Assembly (NCBI GenBank): GCA_032718475.1
Contig: JAUCBJ010001096.1
Coordinates: forward strand, 1 to 64,000
Direction: 5' to 3'
Length of the DNA stretch: 64,000 bases
Source: Nemertoderma westbladi
Lineage: Eukaryota; Xenacoelomorpha; Nemertodermatida; Nemertodermatidae
The notes beneath the pieces were generated by a model. It saw nothing but the letters and a program-made list of their open reading frames with translations, did not search any database and was not told the origin of the DNA. Of the stretch, positions 49,284-64,000 are shown in pieces. The translations under genes were made by a program, and so were the position numbers. Within the stretch, counting starts at the first letter, position 1, and each line of letters begins with the position of its first letter.

Positions 49284-50603
49284 AGTGATCACCGCCTTAT
49301 TGTGGCCAAGGTAAGACTTAGTCTGCGTGCTAGCAGAACAACGAAATCTGCCTTGCCGCGGCATGACTGGTCCTCTCTGTTGCAACAGTCAAGTGTGAGA
49401 TCCGGCTTCACACTATAGCTGAGCAACAGGTATGAGGTTCTTGCCTCTGAGGCAGCAGATCATTGTGAGGGCTATACTGCTTTCACAGAAGCAGTAAGTT
49501 AGCAGCTGCAGAAACAGTTCCTGTATACCTTCTTCAAGGCCTTTGATTCAGTCTCTTGCTCACGTATGTTCAGCATACTTTCATTATATGGGATTCCTGA
49601 TGAAATTATTGCAGCAATCAGATCAGTATACGATGGTTCGACAACATTTGTGTCTACTGTTGACGGTGACACAGAACCATTTGAAATGTTATCGGGCGTC
49701 CTCCAGGGAGACACACTTGCACCATTCTTCTTCATAATTGTGATTGACTATGTTCTACTCATGTCCTTAGATCATCATAATGATAATGGGGTGATAATAA
49801 CTCCAACTACTGGCTCCAGCACTTTGCTGATGACTTAGGAATTACTCTCAGAATCACTAGAAGGAGCCCAACGGCTCCTCGGCTCATTAGAACATTCCGC
49901 TTCTAGTGTTGGTCTTTTTATTAACTCCAGAAAGACCAAAATTTTGACAGTTAACTTTGAAAGTCCTCAGCAAGTCTCTGATCGGATGAGCATAAGCTCA
50001 AAAGATGGTATGCTTGAGCATGTGGACGACTTCTGTTACCTGGGATCATGGATCCAGAAGTCAGGTGAGGACCTTCGAATACGTAAGGGAAAGGCATGGC
50101 CAGCCTTGAATAGGCTTTCCAGCATTTCGAAGTCACCGAGAATTAATCAGAAACTTAAGGTCCGATTATTTAGAGCAGCAGTAGTTCCAGTACTCCTCTA
50201 TGTGAGTCCATGCTGGTCTCTAAGTGCTGAGGACACCAAATCTCTGGATGGCACATTCACAAGAATGCTACGCCGGGTTCATTGTGTCAAGTACAATGCA
50301 CACATCTCCAACCAGACACTATATAACATTGGAGGTGTCTCATTGGTTCTCCCAAGCTTGACACTAGAACAAAATCGCCTCCGCTTTGTAGGGCATTGCT
50401 TTCGCCGTGAGGACCAGCCAGTGCATAATCTTGTACTTTGGCAGCCTCATGGAGTGAATAAGCATGGTGGACAGCCCATGACTTTCTTGAGACGCATCTT
50501 AAATGACACTGGCCTTGAAGATGCGGATGATCTAGCAAATGTCATGGGTGATAGGGAGTTGTGGCGGCGCAATTTTGTCGACAAGCCGGCACAGCATTCT
50601 TAA
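49284..50603 (+). pseudogene. Decayed LINE reverse transcriptase
   Basis: Pieces of one reverse transcriptase appear in shifting plus-strand frames. 'SDHRLIVAKVRLSL' (49284), the end of the endonuclease and linker, runs into a TAG. 'FSILSLYGIPDEIIAAIRSV' and 'SGVLQGDTLAPFFFIIVIDY' (49566-49838) are fingers/palm with motif B. The catalytic 'FADD' (about 49825) lies in another frame. A longer stretch 49944-50603 carries 'VDDFCYLGSWI', 'RKLKVRLFRAAV'-like thumb sequence, 'LEQNRLRFVGHCFRRED' and a C-terminal 'DRELWRRNF'. This is the family often annotated as an RNA-directed DNA polymerase in invertebrates. At least two frame changes and one stop make it non-functional. Confidence 0.82.
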
Positions 50604-50949
50604 TAATGCAGCTGCAATGCAGCATGCCGATCCTAGTAGATGAGCCAATAGAGAGAAGGTCCAGTCCAGTCGCTCAGTGAACTGTAGAGCTTCGAAAGAA
50701 CAATGCCACTAACTACTGCAAGGCGGGATTAATTTCTTAAATTATGAGGATTAATTAGGCCTAATTAATTAAAAATCGGTGAGCCCATAAAGACAATACT
50801 ATAACAAAGGATGCTATCCTGATCTCAGTTTAGCCATAGTATATGGTACTGGTACAACTATGAAATTATTTCAAGGAGACCTACTCTTAATAAATGTAAA
50901 ATTGAAATCCCAGACAGCCGTGAGACCTTTGCCTTTTTAAATACATTTT
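50604..50949. other. Interior right side of the inverted-array element
   Basis: Noncoding, AT-rich and without a recognised gene. It includes the inner extension of the right inverted repeat at about 50910-50949. Confidence 0.5.
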
Positions 50950-51306
50950 CGATAATTGTTGGATAGCCTCTGCAAAAATTGGATAACTGTTGGATAGCCT
51001 GTGCAAAAATTGGATAACTGTTGGATAGCCTGTGCAAAAATTGGATAACTGTTGGATAGCCTGTGCAAAAATTGGATAACTGTTGGATAGCCAGTGCAAA
51101 GATTGGATAACTGTTGGATAGCCTGTGCAAAAATTGGATAACTGTTGGATAGCCTGTGCAAAAATTGGATAACTGTTGGATAGCCTGTGCAAAAATTGGA
51201 TAACTGTTGGATAGCCTGTGAAAAGATTGGATAACTGTTGGATAGCCTGTGCAAAATTTGGAAAACTGTTGCGTTGGATAGCCTCTGCAAAGATTGGATA
51301 ACTGTT
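50950..51306. repeat. Right inverted array of 31-bp repeats
   Basis: About 11 copies of the complement of the 49024 unit, each with TTGGATAACTGTTGGATAGC and TGTGCAAAAA spacer. One copy near 51265 has an insertion (TGTTGCGTTGGATAG). Three minus-strand frames stay open because 31 is not a multiple of three, which yields spurious proteins. The last unit runs into the duplicated block that starts at 51291. Confidence 0.92.
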
Positions 51307-52816
51307 AATAACGGGTAACAACTGTCAGTAAATATTACTATCCTTATTTTTTATTATATTTGGTATCTTTTTTATTATAAAATTATTATTTTGTAACATA
51401 TTTCCTCTCTCATTATTTCTTTCAAATCGCCGAAGTCGTAGAATATTAGGGATTTTCTCCTATCGGGGACTCAACATGAATCTACCATATTGTTACTATT
51501 TCCCTGCCATTCATGCCAAAGAGGAAGTTACATTTGGCCCCAGAATTTAATATAAAACTTGGCAAACAAAAGTTCATCTATAATATATTTTATAGCTTCC
51601 GTGTTTATTGTTTATATTACTTGTTGTATTTTGGTTGAAATATTTTGTTATAACATTTAAAAATAAAGTATTTTTATTTTATTAGTGAAACATATAATGG
51701 GTATACTATTGTACTGACTACTTCGGCCCTTAAATCAAATCTGTTGTCCACAAGGCAGCTTTCACATTTCAGCTTAAATATATCCATAACATCCACTTTT
51801 TATCGTACAATCTCAGCATTGACATTTAATCACAGAAATACCACAGAATTCACCCAATATAGTAAGTAGTAAGATGTCTATTCAGCAGTTCATCTCTATA
51901 TGTTACTACAAGTCAGCCATGGATTGGATATGTATGTATTTATTGACTATTAGTAGATTATATAGAGATTCTGAATAAATACGTAAGATAATAATGATAT
52001 GTTAAGTAATTTAGTTTACATAATAATTAATTAGTCCAAAGAAAATACAGCGTATGAAGTTGATCATATAAAAACAGGTAAATTGAGAATTAAGTAATAA
52101 CAACGAAAGACAAAAGCAAAGCAAAAATCACCAAATTTTCATTACCATCAAGACAAGACCCCTGTACCTCAACCACCCCGTTGTACTAATTGGCTAACTG
52201 ATACAACTTACACGCCATGCTGTCATTGATTGATTAATAATTATTGTTATATCGTAAATTGAAACAATTATTCACAAAAAGAGTGGCGGCCCTCGAAACA
52301 AACAGCAATGCTATTAAAATTCTGCTGTCAATTGTTGGTTAATAATTAATATTATATCGTTAATAATAAGTATTATTGGATTATAGAGTTTGAGTTTATA
52401 TATTAAATATCTTTTACATATAATTTTATATTGATTAAAAAGGTTTGCAGTTACTTCTAAGTTAAGTTGTAGGGGGAAGTTAAAATGTCGTGAGGATATT
52501 TAATCTGTAAGTGTTAGTCTCAATAACAATGAAATCATTACTGATATTACTGATACTAACTGATGTTATTTTGGGGTTCATCATGTATAATGGATATAAA
52601 CTAGTCGAACCAGATGGATCTAAATTTACTAGAGAATGTTTATTTAAAGAAGAAAGAAATAGTATTAGAGTACAAGTTGATTTTATTATATAAAATTCCT
52701 GCTGTGTTTCTACGCAATCTTTGTACCTGGTTAGCCTCGTCGCTGTCAAAATATTTTCAGCAGTCTTTTGACCTCGGTATTGTCCCGGCTGCTTATTGGC
52801 GGCTTGCCCATGTGAT
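51291..52816. repeat. Duplicated block, copy 1 (uninterrupted)
   Basis: It is nearly identical to 61362-64000 once two differences are removed: an 822-bp insertion in copy 2, and a 22-base versus 286-base replacement (52113-52134 here). The shared sequence starts within a 31-bp-repeat unit (GATTGGATAACTGTTAATAA) and ends beyond the window edge in copy 2. It includes the small ORF at 52529 and the reverse transcriptase scrap after it. Confidence 0.92.
52529..52693 (+). CDS. Short secreted-type ORF, or first exon, copy 1
   Basis: A 54-codon ORF begins 'MKSLLILLILTDVILG', a good signal peptide with a basic start and hydrophobic core. It continues 'GYKLVEPDGSKFTRECLF' and a charged tail, and ends at TAA. 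I do not recognise the family. The paralogous block at 63716 keeps the same frame open with only a few residue changes, including a loss of one codon, which argues that it is or recently was coding. The reverse transcriptase scrap starts two bases after its stop, so the original gene may have been cut by that insertion, leaving only the first exon. Confidence in true expression is low to moderate. Confidence 0.4.
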   Translation: MKSLLILLILTDVILGFIMYNGYKLVEPDGSKFTRECLFKEERNSIRVQVDFII

Positions 52817-52936
52817 CCCATTGTATAAAAACAAAGGTTCACGATCACTGTTGCCAGTAACTATCGGCCTATATCACTGACGTCCCTTCTAGTAAAACTG
52901 ATGGAGACGGTTATCAGAAATGAAATTTCCAATTAG
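52695..52936 (+). pseudogene. Reverse-transcriptase fragment, copy 1
   Basis: The frame from 52695 reads 'IPAVFLRNLCTWLASSL', 'SFDLGIVPAAYWRLAHVIP' and 'LYKNKGS', the finger region of a CR1/RTE-like reverse transcriptase. Near 52858 a 1-base loss shifts the frame; the adjacent frame continues 'NYRPISLTSLLVKLME' to a TAG at 52934. No palm motifs follow. This is a dead fragment shared with copy 2 (63879), so it was inserted before the block duplicated. Confidence 0.85.
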
Positions 52937-53445
52937 GATTTATACGGCTGGGATAGAGTGACTGAGTAAACACAACCTTTCTAAACTTGGAAAGTAAAAT
53001 ACTTCTGTGCAGTTGGGCCTATCCCTTCAATAGCATTACTTGGCTATCTTTATTCATTTTGCATTAGCACCAGCTGGCGCTCTTATCATTACGTCTAATG
53101 GGGGTGTTATTTGTTTTAAGTCTATTTTTCAATCCGTTTAGGCTGAAACCAGACAAGTCTCTAACATAGCATGTTGCATCTTACGGAGTCGCAGAGTAGT
53201 CTACAGTTCCCCAGTCTACCGATAGAGGGCTAAATTTCTGAAAGTGACCACGTCCTCCAACTTTGTTATTTACACTCAGTTTAAGCTGAATTCTGAAACT
53301 TGACAGTTATCTCCTGCGGTGTTTTGTTATGGTTTGCACCTGTTCTGTATGCAGTTCTCCAATCTGCCACACATTTCTTCACATATTCACTTACCATCTA
53401 CACATGCACTAGAAAGCTACTACTACTTTCTAATTGTTAATAATA
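52937..53445. other. Noncoding stretch, nothing recognised
   Basis: Mixed composition with stops in all frames. A phrase around 53142 ('RLKPDKSL' in one frame) vaguely resembles a reverse transcriptase thumb, but is too short to call. Confidence 0.4.
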
Positions 53446-57627
<4,182 letters not shown>

Positions 57628-60600
57628 CAATAACCAATACCAATATCCAATATCAATAACCAATAATCAATTTCAATAACCAATATAAATAACCAATATC
57701 GATACCAATAACCATTATCAATAACCAATAATCAATATCAATAACCAATATAAATAACCAATATCGATACCAATAACAGATATCAATAACCAATATCAAT
57801 AACCTTTTTAATATCTATACCAATATCAATAAACTATTTAATATCGATACCAATATCAATAACCAATATCTATACCAATAACCAATATCAATAACCAATA
57901 ATCAATAACCAATATCAATAACCAATATCAATAACCAATAACCAATATCAATAACCAATATCGATACCAATAACCAATATCAATAACCAATATCCAATAA
58001 CCAATATCAATAACCAATATCAATAACCAATATCGATACCAATAACCAATATCAATAACCAATAATCAATAACCTATAATCAATATCAACCAATATAAAT
58101 AACAAATTTTGACACCAATAACCAATATCAATAACCAATATCCAATAACCAATATCAATAACCAATATCGATACCAATAAACAATATCAATAACCAATAA
58201 CCAATATCAATAACCAATATCGATACCAATAACCAATATCAATAACCAATAACCAATATCAATAACCATTATCTATAACCAATATCGATACCAATAACCA
58301 ATATCAATAACCAATAACCAATATCAACAACCAATAACCAATATCAATAACCATTATCAATAACCAATATCGATACTAATAACCAATCATCCAATAACCA
58401 ATATCAATAACCAATATCGATACCAATAACCAATATCAATAACCAATAACCAATATCAATAACCAAAAAGCAATAACCAATATCAATAACCATTATCAAT
58501 AACCAATATCGATACCAATAACCAATATTAATAACCAATAACCAATATCAATAACCAATATCGATACCAATAACCAATATCAATAACCAATAACCAATAT
58601 CAATAACCAATAACCTATAACCAATATCAATAACCATTATCAATAACCAATATCGATACCAATAACCAATATTAATAACCAATAACCAATATCAATAACC
58701 AATATCGATACCAATAACCAATATCAATAACCAATAACCAATATCAATAACCAATAACCAATATCAATAACCATTATCAATAACCAATATCGATACCAAT
58801 AAACAATATCAATAACCAATATCAATAACCAATATCGATACCAATAACCAATATCAATAACCAATAACCAATATCAATAACCATTATCTATAACCAATAT
58901 CGATACCAATAACCAATATCAATAACCAATAACCAATATCAATAACCAATAACCAATATCAATAACCATTATCAATAACCAATATCGATACTAATAACCA
59001 ATATCAATAACCAATAACCAATATCAATAACCAATATCGATACCAATAACCAATATCAGTAACCAATAACCAATATCAATAACCAATAAGCAATAACCAA
59101 TATCAATAACCATTATCAATAACCAATATCGATACCAATAACCAATATTAATAACCAATAACCAATATCAATAACCAATATCGATACCAATAACCAATAT
59201 CAATAACCAATAACCAATATCAATAACCAATAACCAATAACCAATATCAATAACCATTATCAATAACCAATATCGATACCAATAACCAATATTAATAACC
59301 AATAACCAATATCAATAACCAATATCGATACCAATAACCAATATCAATAACCAATAACCAATATCAATAACCAATATCCAATAACCAATATCAATAACCA
59401 ATATCAATAACCAATATCGATACCAATAACCAATATCAATAACCAATAATCAATAACCTATAATCAATATCAATAACCAATATAAATAACCAATTTTGAC
59501 ACCAATAACCAATATCAATAACCAATATCCAATAACCAATATCAATAACCAATATCGATACCAATAACCAATATCAATAACCAATAACCAATATCAATAA
59601 CCAATATCAATAACCAATAGCAATAAACAATATCGATACCAATAACCAATATCAATAACCAATATCGATACCAATAACCAATATCAATAACCAATAACCA
59701 ATATTAATAACCAATATCGATACCAATAACCAATATCAATAACCACTAACCAATAACCAATATCAATAACCAATATCAATAACCAATATCGATACCAATA
59801 ACCAATATCAATAACCAATAACCAATATCAATAACCAATATTAATAACCAATATCAATAACCAATATCAATAACCAATATCAATAACCAATATCAATAAC
59901 CAATATCGATTCCAATATCAATAACCAATATCAATAACCAATATCAATAACCAATATCAATAACCAATATCAATAACCAATATCAATAACCAATATCGAT
60001 ACCAATAACCAATATCAATAACCACTAACCAATAACCAATATCAATAACCAATATCAATAACCAATATCGATATCAATAACCAATATCAATAACCAATAA
60101 CCAATAACCAATATCAATAACCATTATCAATAACCAATATCGATACCAATAAACAATATCAATAACCAATAACCAATATCAATAACCAATATCGATACCA
60201 ATAACCAATATCAATAACCAATAACCAATATCAATAACCATTATCTATAACCAATATCGATACCAATAACCAATATCAATAACCAATAACCAATATCAAT
60301 AACCAATAACCAATATCAATAACCATTATCAATAACCAATATCGATACTAATAACCAATATCAATAACCAATAACCAATATCAATAACCAATATCGATAC
60401 CAATAACCAATATCAATAACCAATAACCAATATCAATAACCAATAACCAATATCAATAACCATTATCAATAACCAATATCGATACCAATAACCAATATTA
60501 ATAACCAATAACCAATATCAATAACCAATATCGATACCAATAACCAATATCAATAACCAATATCAATAACCAATAACCAATAACCAATATCAATAACCAT

Positions 60601-60900
60601 TATCAATAACCAATATCGATACCAATAACCAATATTAATAACCAATAACCAATATCAATAACCAATATCGATACCAATAACCAATATCAATAACCAATAA
60701 CCAATATCAATAACATTATCAATAACCAATATCGATACCAATAAACAATATCAATAACCAATAACCAATATCAATAACCAATATCAATAACCAATATCGA
60801 TTCCAATATCAATAACCAATATCGATGACAATTACAATAACCAATATCGATGCCAATATCAATAATCAATATCGATATCAATTTACCGATACCGATACCA
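57628..60900. repeat. AT-rich satellite of CAATAACC and AATATC words, about 3.3 kb
   Basis: Short words AATAACC (7) and AATATC (6) combine into about 13-base steps such as CAATAACCAATAT, interspersed with ATCGATACC. No long ORF survives. Longer-range duplication is visible: the unusual phrase TTTTGACACCAATAACC occurs at 58107 and 59494 (1,387 bases apart), and AACCACTAAC at 59741 and 60020 (279 apart). It begins directly after the last GGTACC unit. Confidence 0.95.
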
Positions 60901-61361
60901 GTATCATTTCACCAGCATTTTACATAATGATACATGGCATTTAGCCGCAATGCATAGGCCTATAACAAATACTTACCATACATACCCCTCCTGCCCCGTT
61001 TGATCCATTGTATCAACTATGTTATTATAACTATAATTTCAAATAAGGTTATTCTCTATCGTTTTAATGAGTACTTAATATGAATAAAAAGATAAAATTA
61101 CGCTAATTCTAATGAACTTAAAATCAGCCAATTTCATCCACCTCAACCAAAGTTACAGGCCGACAAAGTTTTCATTATTTTCAGAGTACACTAGTGGTTT
61201 CTAAGCCACGCTCAGTCATTAATCATGATGTCATTTTAGTAACGAAGAACTCTCATTCGTTCAAACACTACCATTAGTTCAATGGTGGGGAGAAAGTTAG
61301 TATTTAAAATGCAAAATAAACATAGAAAACTTGATCCTCAAGAGTAGCTAAAAAAAAAAAG
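60901..61361. other. Unique noncoding sequence
   Basis: No gene or repeat family is recognised. It ends in an A-run (about 61350-61361) immediately before the duplicated block begins. Confidence 0.5.
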
Positions 61362-62049
61362 ATTGGATAACTGTTAATAACCGGTAACAACTGTCAGTAA
61401 ATATTACTATCCTTATTTTTTATTATATTTGGTATCTTTTATATTTGAAAATTATTATTTTGTAACATATTTTCTCTCTCATTATTTCTTTCAAATCGCC
61501 GAAGTCGTAGAATATTGGGGATTTTCTCCAATCGGGGACTCAACATAAATTTACCATATTGTTACTACTGTATTTCCCTGCCTTTCATGCCAAAGAGGAA
61601 GTTACATTTGGTCCCAGAATTTAATATAAAACTTGGCAAACAAACGTTTAACTATAATATATTTTATAGCTTCCGTGTTTATTGTTTATATTACTTGTTG
61701 TATTTTGGTTGAAATATTTTGTTATAACATTTAAAAATAAAGTATTTTTATTTTATTATTGAAACATATAATGGGTATACTAATGTACTGACTACTTCGG
61801 CCCTTAAATCAAATCTGTTGTCCACAAGGCAACTTTCACATTTCAGCTTAAATATATCCATAACATCCACTTTTTATCGTACAATCTCAGCATTGACATT
61901 TAATCACAGAAATACCACAGAATTCACCCAATATAGTAAGTAATAGGATATGTTTCTATTAGAAAGCTTCTATTCATCAGTTCATCTCTATATGTTACTA
62001 CAAGTCAGCCATGGATATGTATGTATTTATTGACCCAATATAATGAAAT

Positions 62050-62634
62050 TGTAAAAAAGGCGGCCTCGTTATACAGCGCCATAACGAACTACGGGACGTG
62101 GTTGGAGACCTCTCGGCTATGGCTTTCGGACCTCGAAACGTAGTCTGCGAGCCGGTTGTCCGCGAGCAGCAGGGAGTGGAGGGTGCCGCAGGTCTTCGGT
62201 GCGATGTGGGGATACAGGGTGCGCTAAACCCACAGACCCAGGCGTTGATAGACATTCGGGTTATCAACCTTGACGCCGAGTCCTATGTGGGACGCACCCC
62301 AATGTCTATCCTCGAGTCGGCCGAAGACCAAAAGAAGCGGCTGTACGTGGAAGCAGTGACGGCACGACGGGGCGACTTCTCCCCGTTTGTTGCGTCCTGT
62401 GACGGCGTACTCACTCCGCAGGCAGTCCTGCGGAGCCTCCTCCTCCTCCGTATCTTGGCTGATAGGCTGCACCGATCCTGGGGGCGACCTTTCAGCACCA
62501 CGATGGGCTGGGTCCGTACTCGCGTCCAGTTCGCGATAATACGCGGGGCCTCCCATTGTCTACGGGGCTCGCGGGTGAAGTGGAGAAGTGGGCAGGGGTT
62601 TGAGGACGGTGCTGGGCTGCCAAGCAGTATTTAG
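62050..62634 (+). pseudogene. C-terminal nuclease-like domain of a reverse transcriptase polyprotein (5'-truncated)
   Basis: The open frame starts after a TGA with 'CKKGGLVIQRHNELRD', the end of a zinc-finger-like motif and start of a helical segment that I recognise from C-termini of invertebrate retroelement polyproteins. It continues 'LRCDVGIQG', 'ALIDIRVINL', 'QKKRLYVEAV', 'GDFSPFVASCDGVLTP' and 'MGWVRTRVQFAIIRGASHCL'. The D...xIDIRV...K pattern fits a PD-(D/E)xK-type restriction-like fold, but that is inference from the motif. The frame is intact to TAG at 62632. The reverse transcriptase itself is missing because the insert is 5'-truncated, so it cannot move on its own. Confidence 0.75.
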
Positions 62635-62848
62635 AACAGCTTTGGAGCCATGGCAGTACTGCTATCTTTAGACAATCAATATTAATGTTAATATCTCTTT
62701 TACTTAACGTTTGTATCTCTTTGCGTTAATGTGACTTGATTTCTTAACTAAATGCTAGTAATGTGCAGCTTCAAAATGTCTAATATTATTAATAAAACTG
62801 TTAATAAAGGGGTCACTGTATAAGCGATAGAGGACAAGTAAACGACGT
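62635..62848 (+). other. 3' untranslated region of the retroposon insert
   Basis: AT-rich, with AATAAA-like words around 62790-62810, ending in the A-run. No gene. Confidence 0.6.
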
Positions 62849-63268
62849 AAAAAAAAATGTATTTATTGACTATTAGTAGATTATATAGAGATTGTGAATA
62901 AATACGTAAGATAATAATGATATGTTAATAATTTAGTTTACATAATAATTAATTAGTCCAAAGAAAATACAGCGTATGAAGTTGATCATATAAAAACAGG
63001 TAAATTGAGAATTAAGTAATAACAACGAAAGACAATGAATTTAAAAGCGGGAGGGAGTCAGGCAATGTAATTTAACATATATATTTGATACATATAGCCG
63101 TAGCATTAACAATATATAGGACTCTATAAAGACAACCAGTCCCTCGAAACAGTAATGTTATCAAAAAGCGAAATAACTAATAAAGTTCACTATTTAAATA
63201 GATAAATTTTTATTCGAAAATAGAAATTTAATGTCTATGTAGGTAGAAAAGGATGTACAAATTGTAGA

Positions 63269-63304
63269 ACTTTATACCACGTTCGTACTTTATACCACGT
63301 TCGT
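63269..63304. repeat. 18-bp tandem duplication
   Basis: ACTTTATACCACGTTCGT occurs twice in tandem, inside the 286-base segment found only in block copy 2. Confidence 0.95.
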
Positions 63305-63715
63305 AATGAAAACAAAATTTATTTTCATTACCATCAGGACAAGACCCCTGTACCTCAACCACCCCGTTGTACTAATTGGCTAACTGATACAACTTACACG
63401 CCATGCTGTCATTCATTGATTAATAATTATTGTTATATCGTACATTGAAACAATTATTCACAAAAATAGTGGCGGCCCTCGAAACAAACAGCAATGCTAT
63501 TAAAATTCTGCTGTCAATTGTTGGTTAATACTTAATATTATATTGTTAATAATAAGTATTATTGGATTATAGAGTTTGAGTTTATATATTAAATATCTTT
63601 TATATATAATTTTATATTGATTAAAAAAGGTTTGCTGTTACTTCTAAGTTAAGTTGTAGGGGGAAGTTAAAATGTCGTGAGGATATTTAATCTGTAAGTG
63701 TTAGTCTCAATAACA

Positions 63716-63877
63716 ATGAAATCATTACTGATATTACTGATACTAACTGATGTTATTATGGGGTTCAAGTATAATGGATATCAACTAGTCGAACCAGATG
63801 GATCTAAATTTACTAGAGAATGTTTATTTAAAGAAGAAAGAAACAGTATTAGAGTAAAAGTTGATTTTATTATATAA
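63716..63877 (+). CDS. Short secreted-type ORF, or first exon, copy 2
   Basis: A 53-residue paralogue of the ORF at 52529 with the same 'MKSLLILLILTDVI' signal-peptide-like start, 'YNGYQLVEPDGSKFTRECLF' and 'FKEERNSIRV' tail. Differences include Leu to Met and a lost codon before 'YNGY', Lys to Gln, and Gln to Lys near the end. All are in frame. Family unknown. The reverse transcriptase scrap again begins two bases after the stop. Confidence 0.4.
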   Translation: MKSLLILLILTDVIMGFKYNGYQLVEPDGSKFTRECLFKEERNSIRVKVDFII

Positions 63878-63878
63878 A

Positions 63879-64000
63879 ATTCCTGCTGTGTTTCTACGCA
63901 ATCTTTGTACCTGGTTAGCCTCGTCGCTGTCAAAATAATTTCAGCAGTCTTTTGACCTCGGTATTGTCCCGGCTGCTTATTGGCGGCTTGCCCATGTGAT
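63879..64000 (+). pseudogene. Reverse-transcriptase fragment, copy 2, cut by window edge
   Basis: Same reading as 52695 ('IPAVFLRNLCTWLASSL' and onwards), open to the right edge. Almost identical to copy 1, with a one-base difference where TATTTTCAG reads TAATTTCAG. Confidence 0.8.

Larger units (their letters stand above)
49024..51306. mobile_element. Element bounded by inverted arrays of 31-bp repeats
   Basis: Two arrays of the same 31-base unit, in opposite orientation, enclose about 1.7 kb. The inner edges match as an inverted repeat reaching about 49230 and 50925. Fold-back type DNA transposons are built this way, with tandem repeats inside terminal inverted repeats. The enclosed sequence is a decayed LINE reverse transcriptase, either captured or inserted. 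I see no transposase and no clear target duplication. Confidence 0.55.
62021..62870 (+). mobile_element. 5'-truncated retroposon insert with 14-bp target duplication
   Basis: The word ATGTATTTATTGAC occurs at 62021-62034 and 62857-62870, bracketing 822 bases absent from copy 1, where the same word occurs once (51934-51947). The insert ends in an A-run (about 62849-62856) directly before the second duplication. Filled and empty sites thus lie in the same window, a clear record of target-primed retrotransposition. The insert is GC-richer than its surroundings and carries a truncated coding region. Confidence 0.95.
61362..64000. repeat. Duplicated block, copy 2 (interrupted, runs off window)
   Basis: Near-identical to 51291-52816 with two differences: the 822-bp insert at 62035-62856, and a 286-base stretch at 63035-63320 replacing 22 bases. 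Removing both makes the two copies the same length to within a few bases. An A-run precedes the start. Confidence 0.92.

Noticed and set aside
50858-51321. Minus-strand proteins with a 31-residue repeat
   Set aside because: The 31-bp tandem array reads through all three frames. There is no domain or start context.

Overview
The window looks like repeat-rich nuclear DNA of an invertebrate animal. The evidence is one Ig/FN3 adhesion-type exon with normal GT-AG splice sites and 1-1 phase, several non-LTR retrotransposon fragments, and a Polinton/adintovirus-like capsid-protease cassette. I cannot name the phylum. No bacterial operon, rRNA or tRNA was recognised. About 47-48 kb of the 64 kb is tandem repeat.

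Layout. (1) 1-2071: three adjacent plus-strand genes of a virus-like element, namely a basic core-type protein open to the left edge, an F54H12.2-family capsid-type protein, and an adenain-like cysteine protease. (2) 2072-3117: noncoding. (3) 3118-3406: a compact fold-back element with 121-bp arms and a possible 5-bp target duplication. (4) 3417-43470: an almost uninterrupted 45-bp satellite of about 890 copies. It has two main sequence states, regional marker variants and higher-order repeats. Both strands stay open for kilobases, but 1-bp and 4-bp indels break the frames, so I do not call it coding. (5) 43471-45200: hairpins, a C-tract and the Ig/FN3 exon at 44245-44871. (6) 45200-49023: a 17-bp tandem repeat at the junction of two LINE pieces, then a nearly full ORF2 with one in-frame stop. 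(7) 49024-51306: a decayed LINE between inverted 31-bp tandem arrays. (8) 51291-52936 and 61362-64000: two copies of a duplicated block, each holding a short signal-peptide-like ORF joined to a reverse transcriptase scrap. The second copy carries a dated 822-bp retroposed insert with a 14-bp target duplication. (9) 53854-57627: a GGTACC-rich hexamer minisatellite. (10) 57628-60900: an AT-rich CAATAACC/AATATC satellite.

The most unusual signal is in the 45-bp satellite. On the plus strand each unit reads like a tiny GT-AG intron: GTATGC at the front, CTAAC (branch-point-like) 11 bases on, a pyrimidine tract, then CACAG, followed by a 15-base exon-like remainder. The array lies in sense orientation less than 1 kb upstream of a real exon acceptor. 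It may therefore sit inside a large intron, as hundreds of decoy acceptors. This is a hypothesis from sequence grammar, not a demonstrated function.
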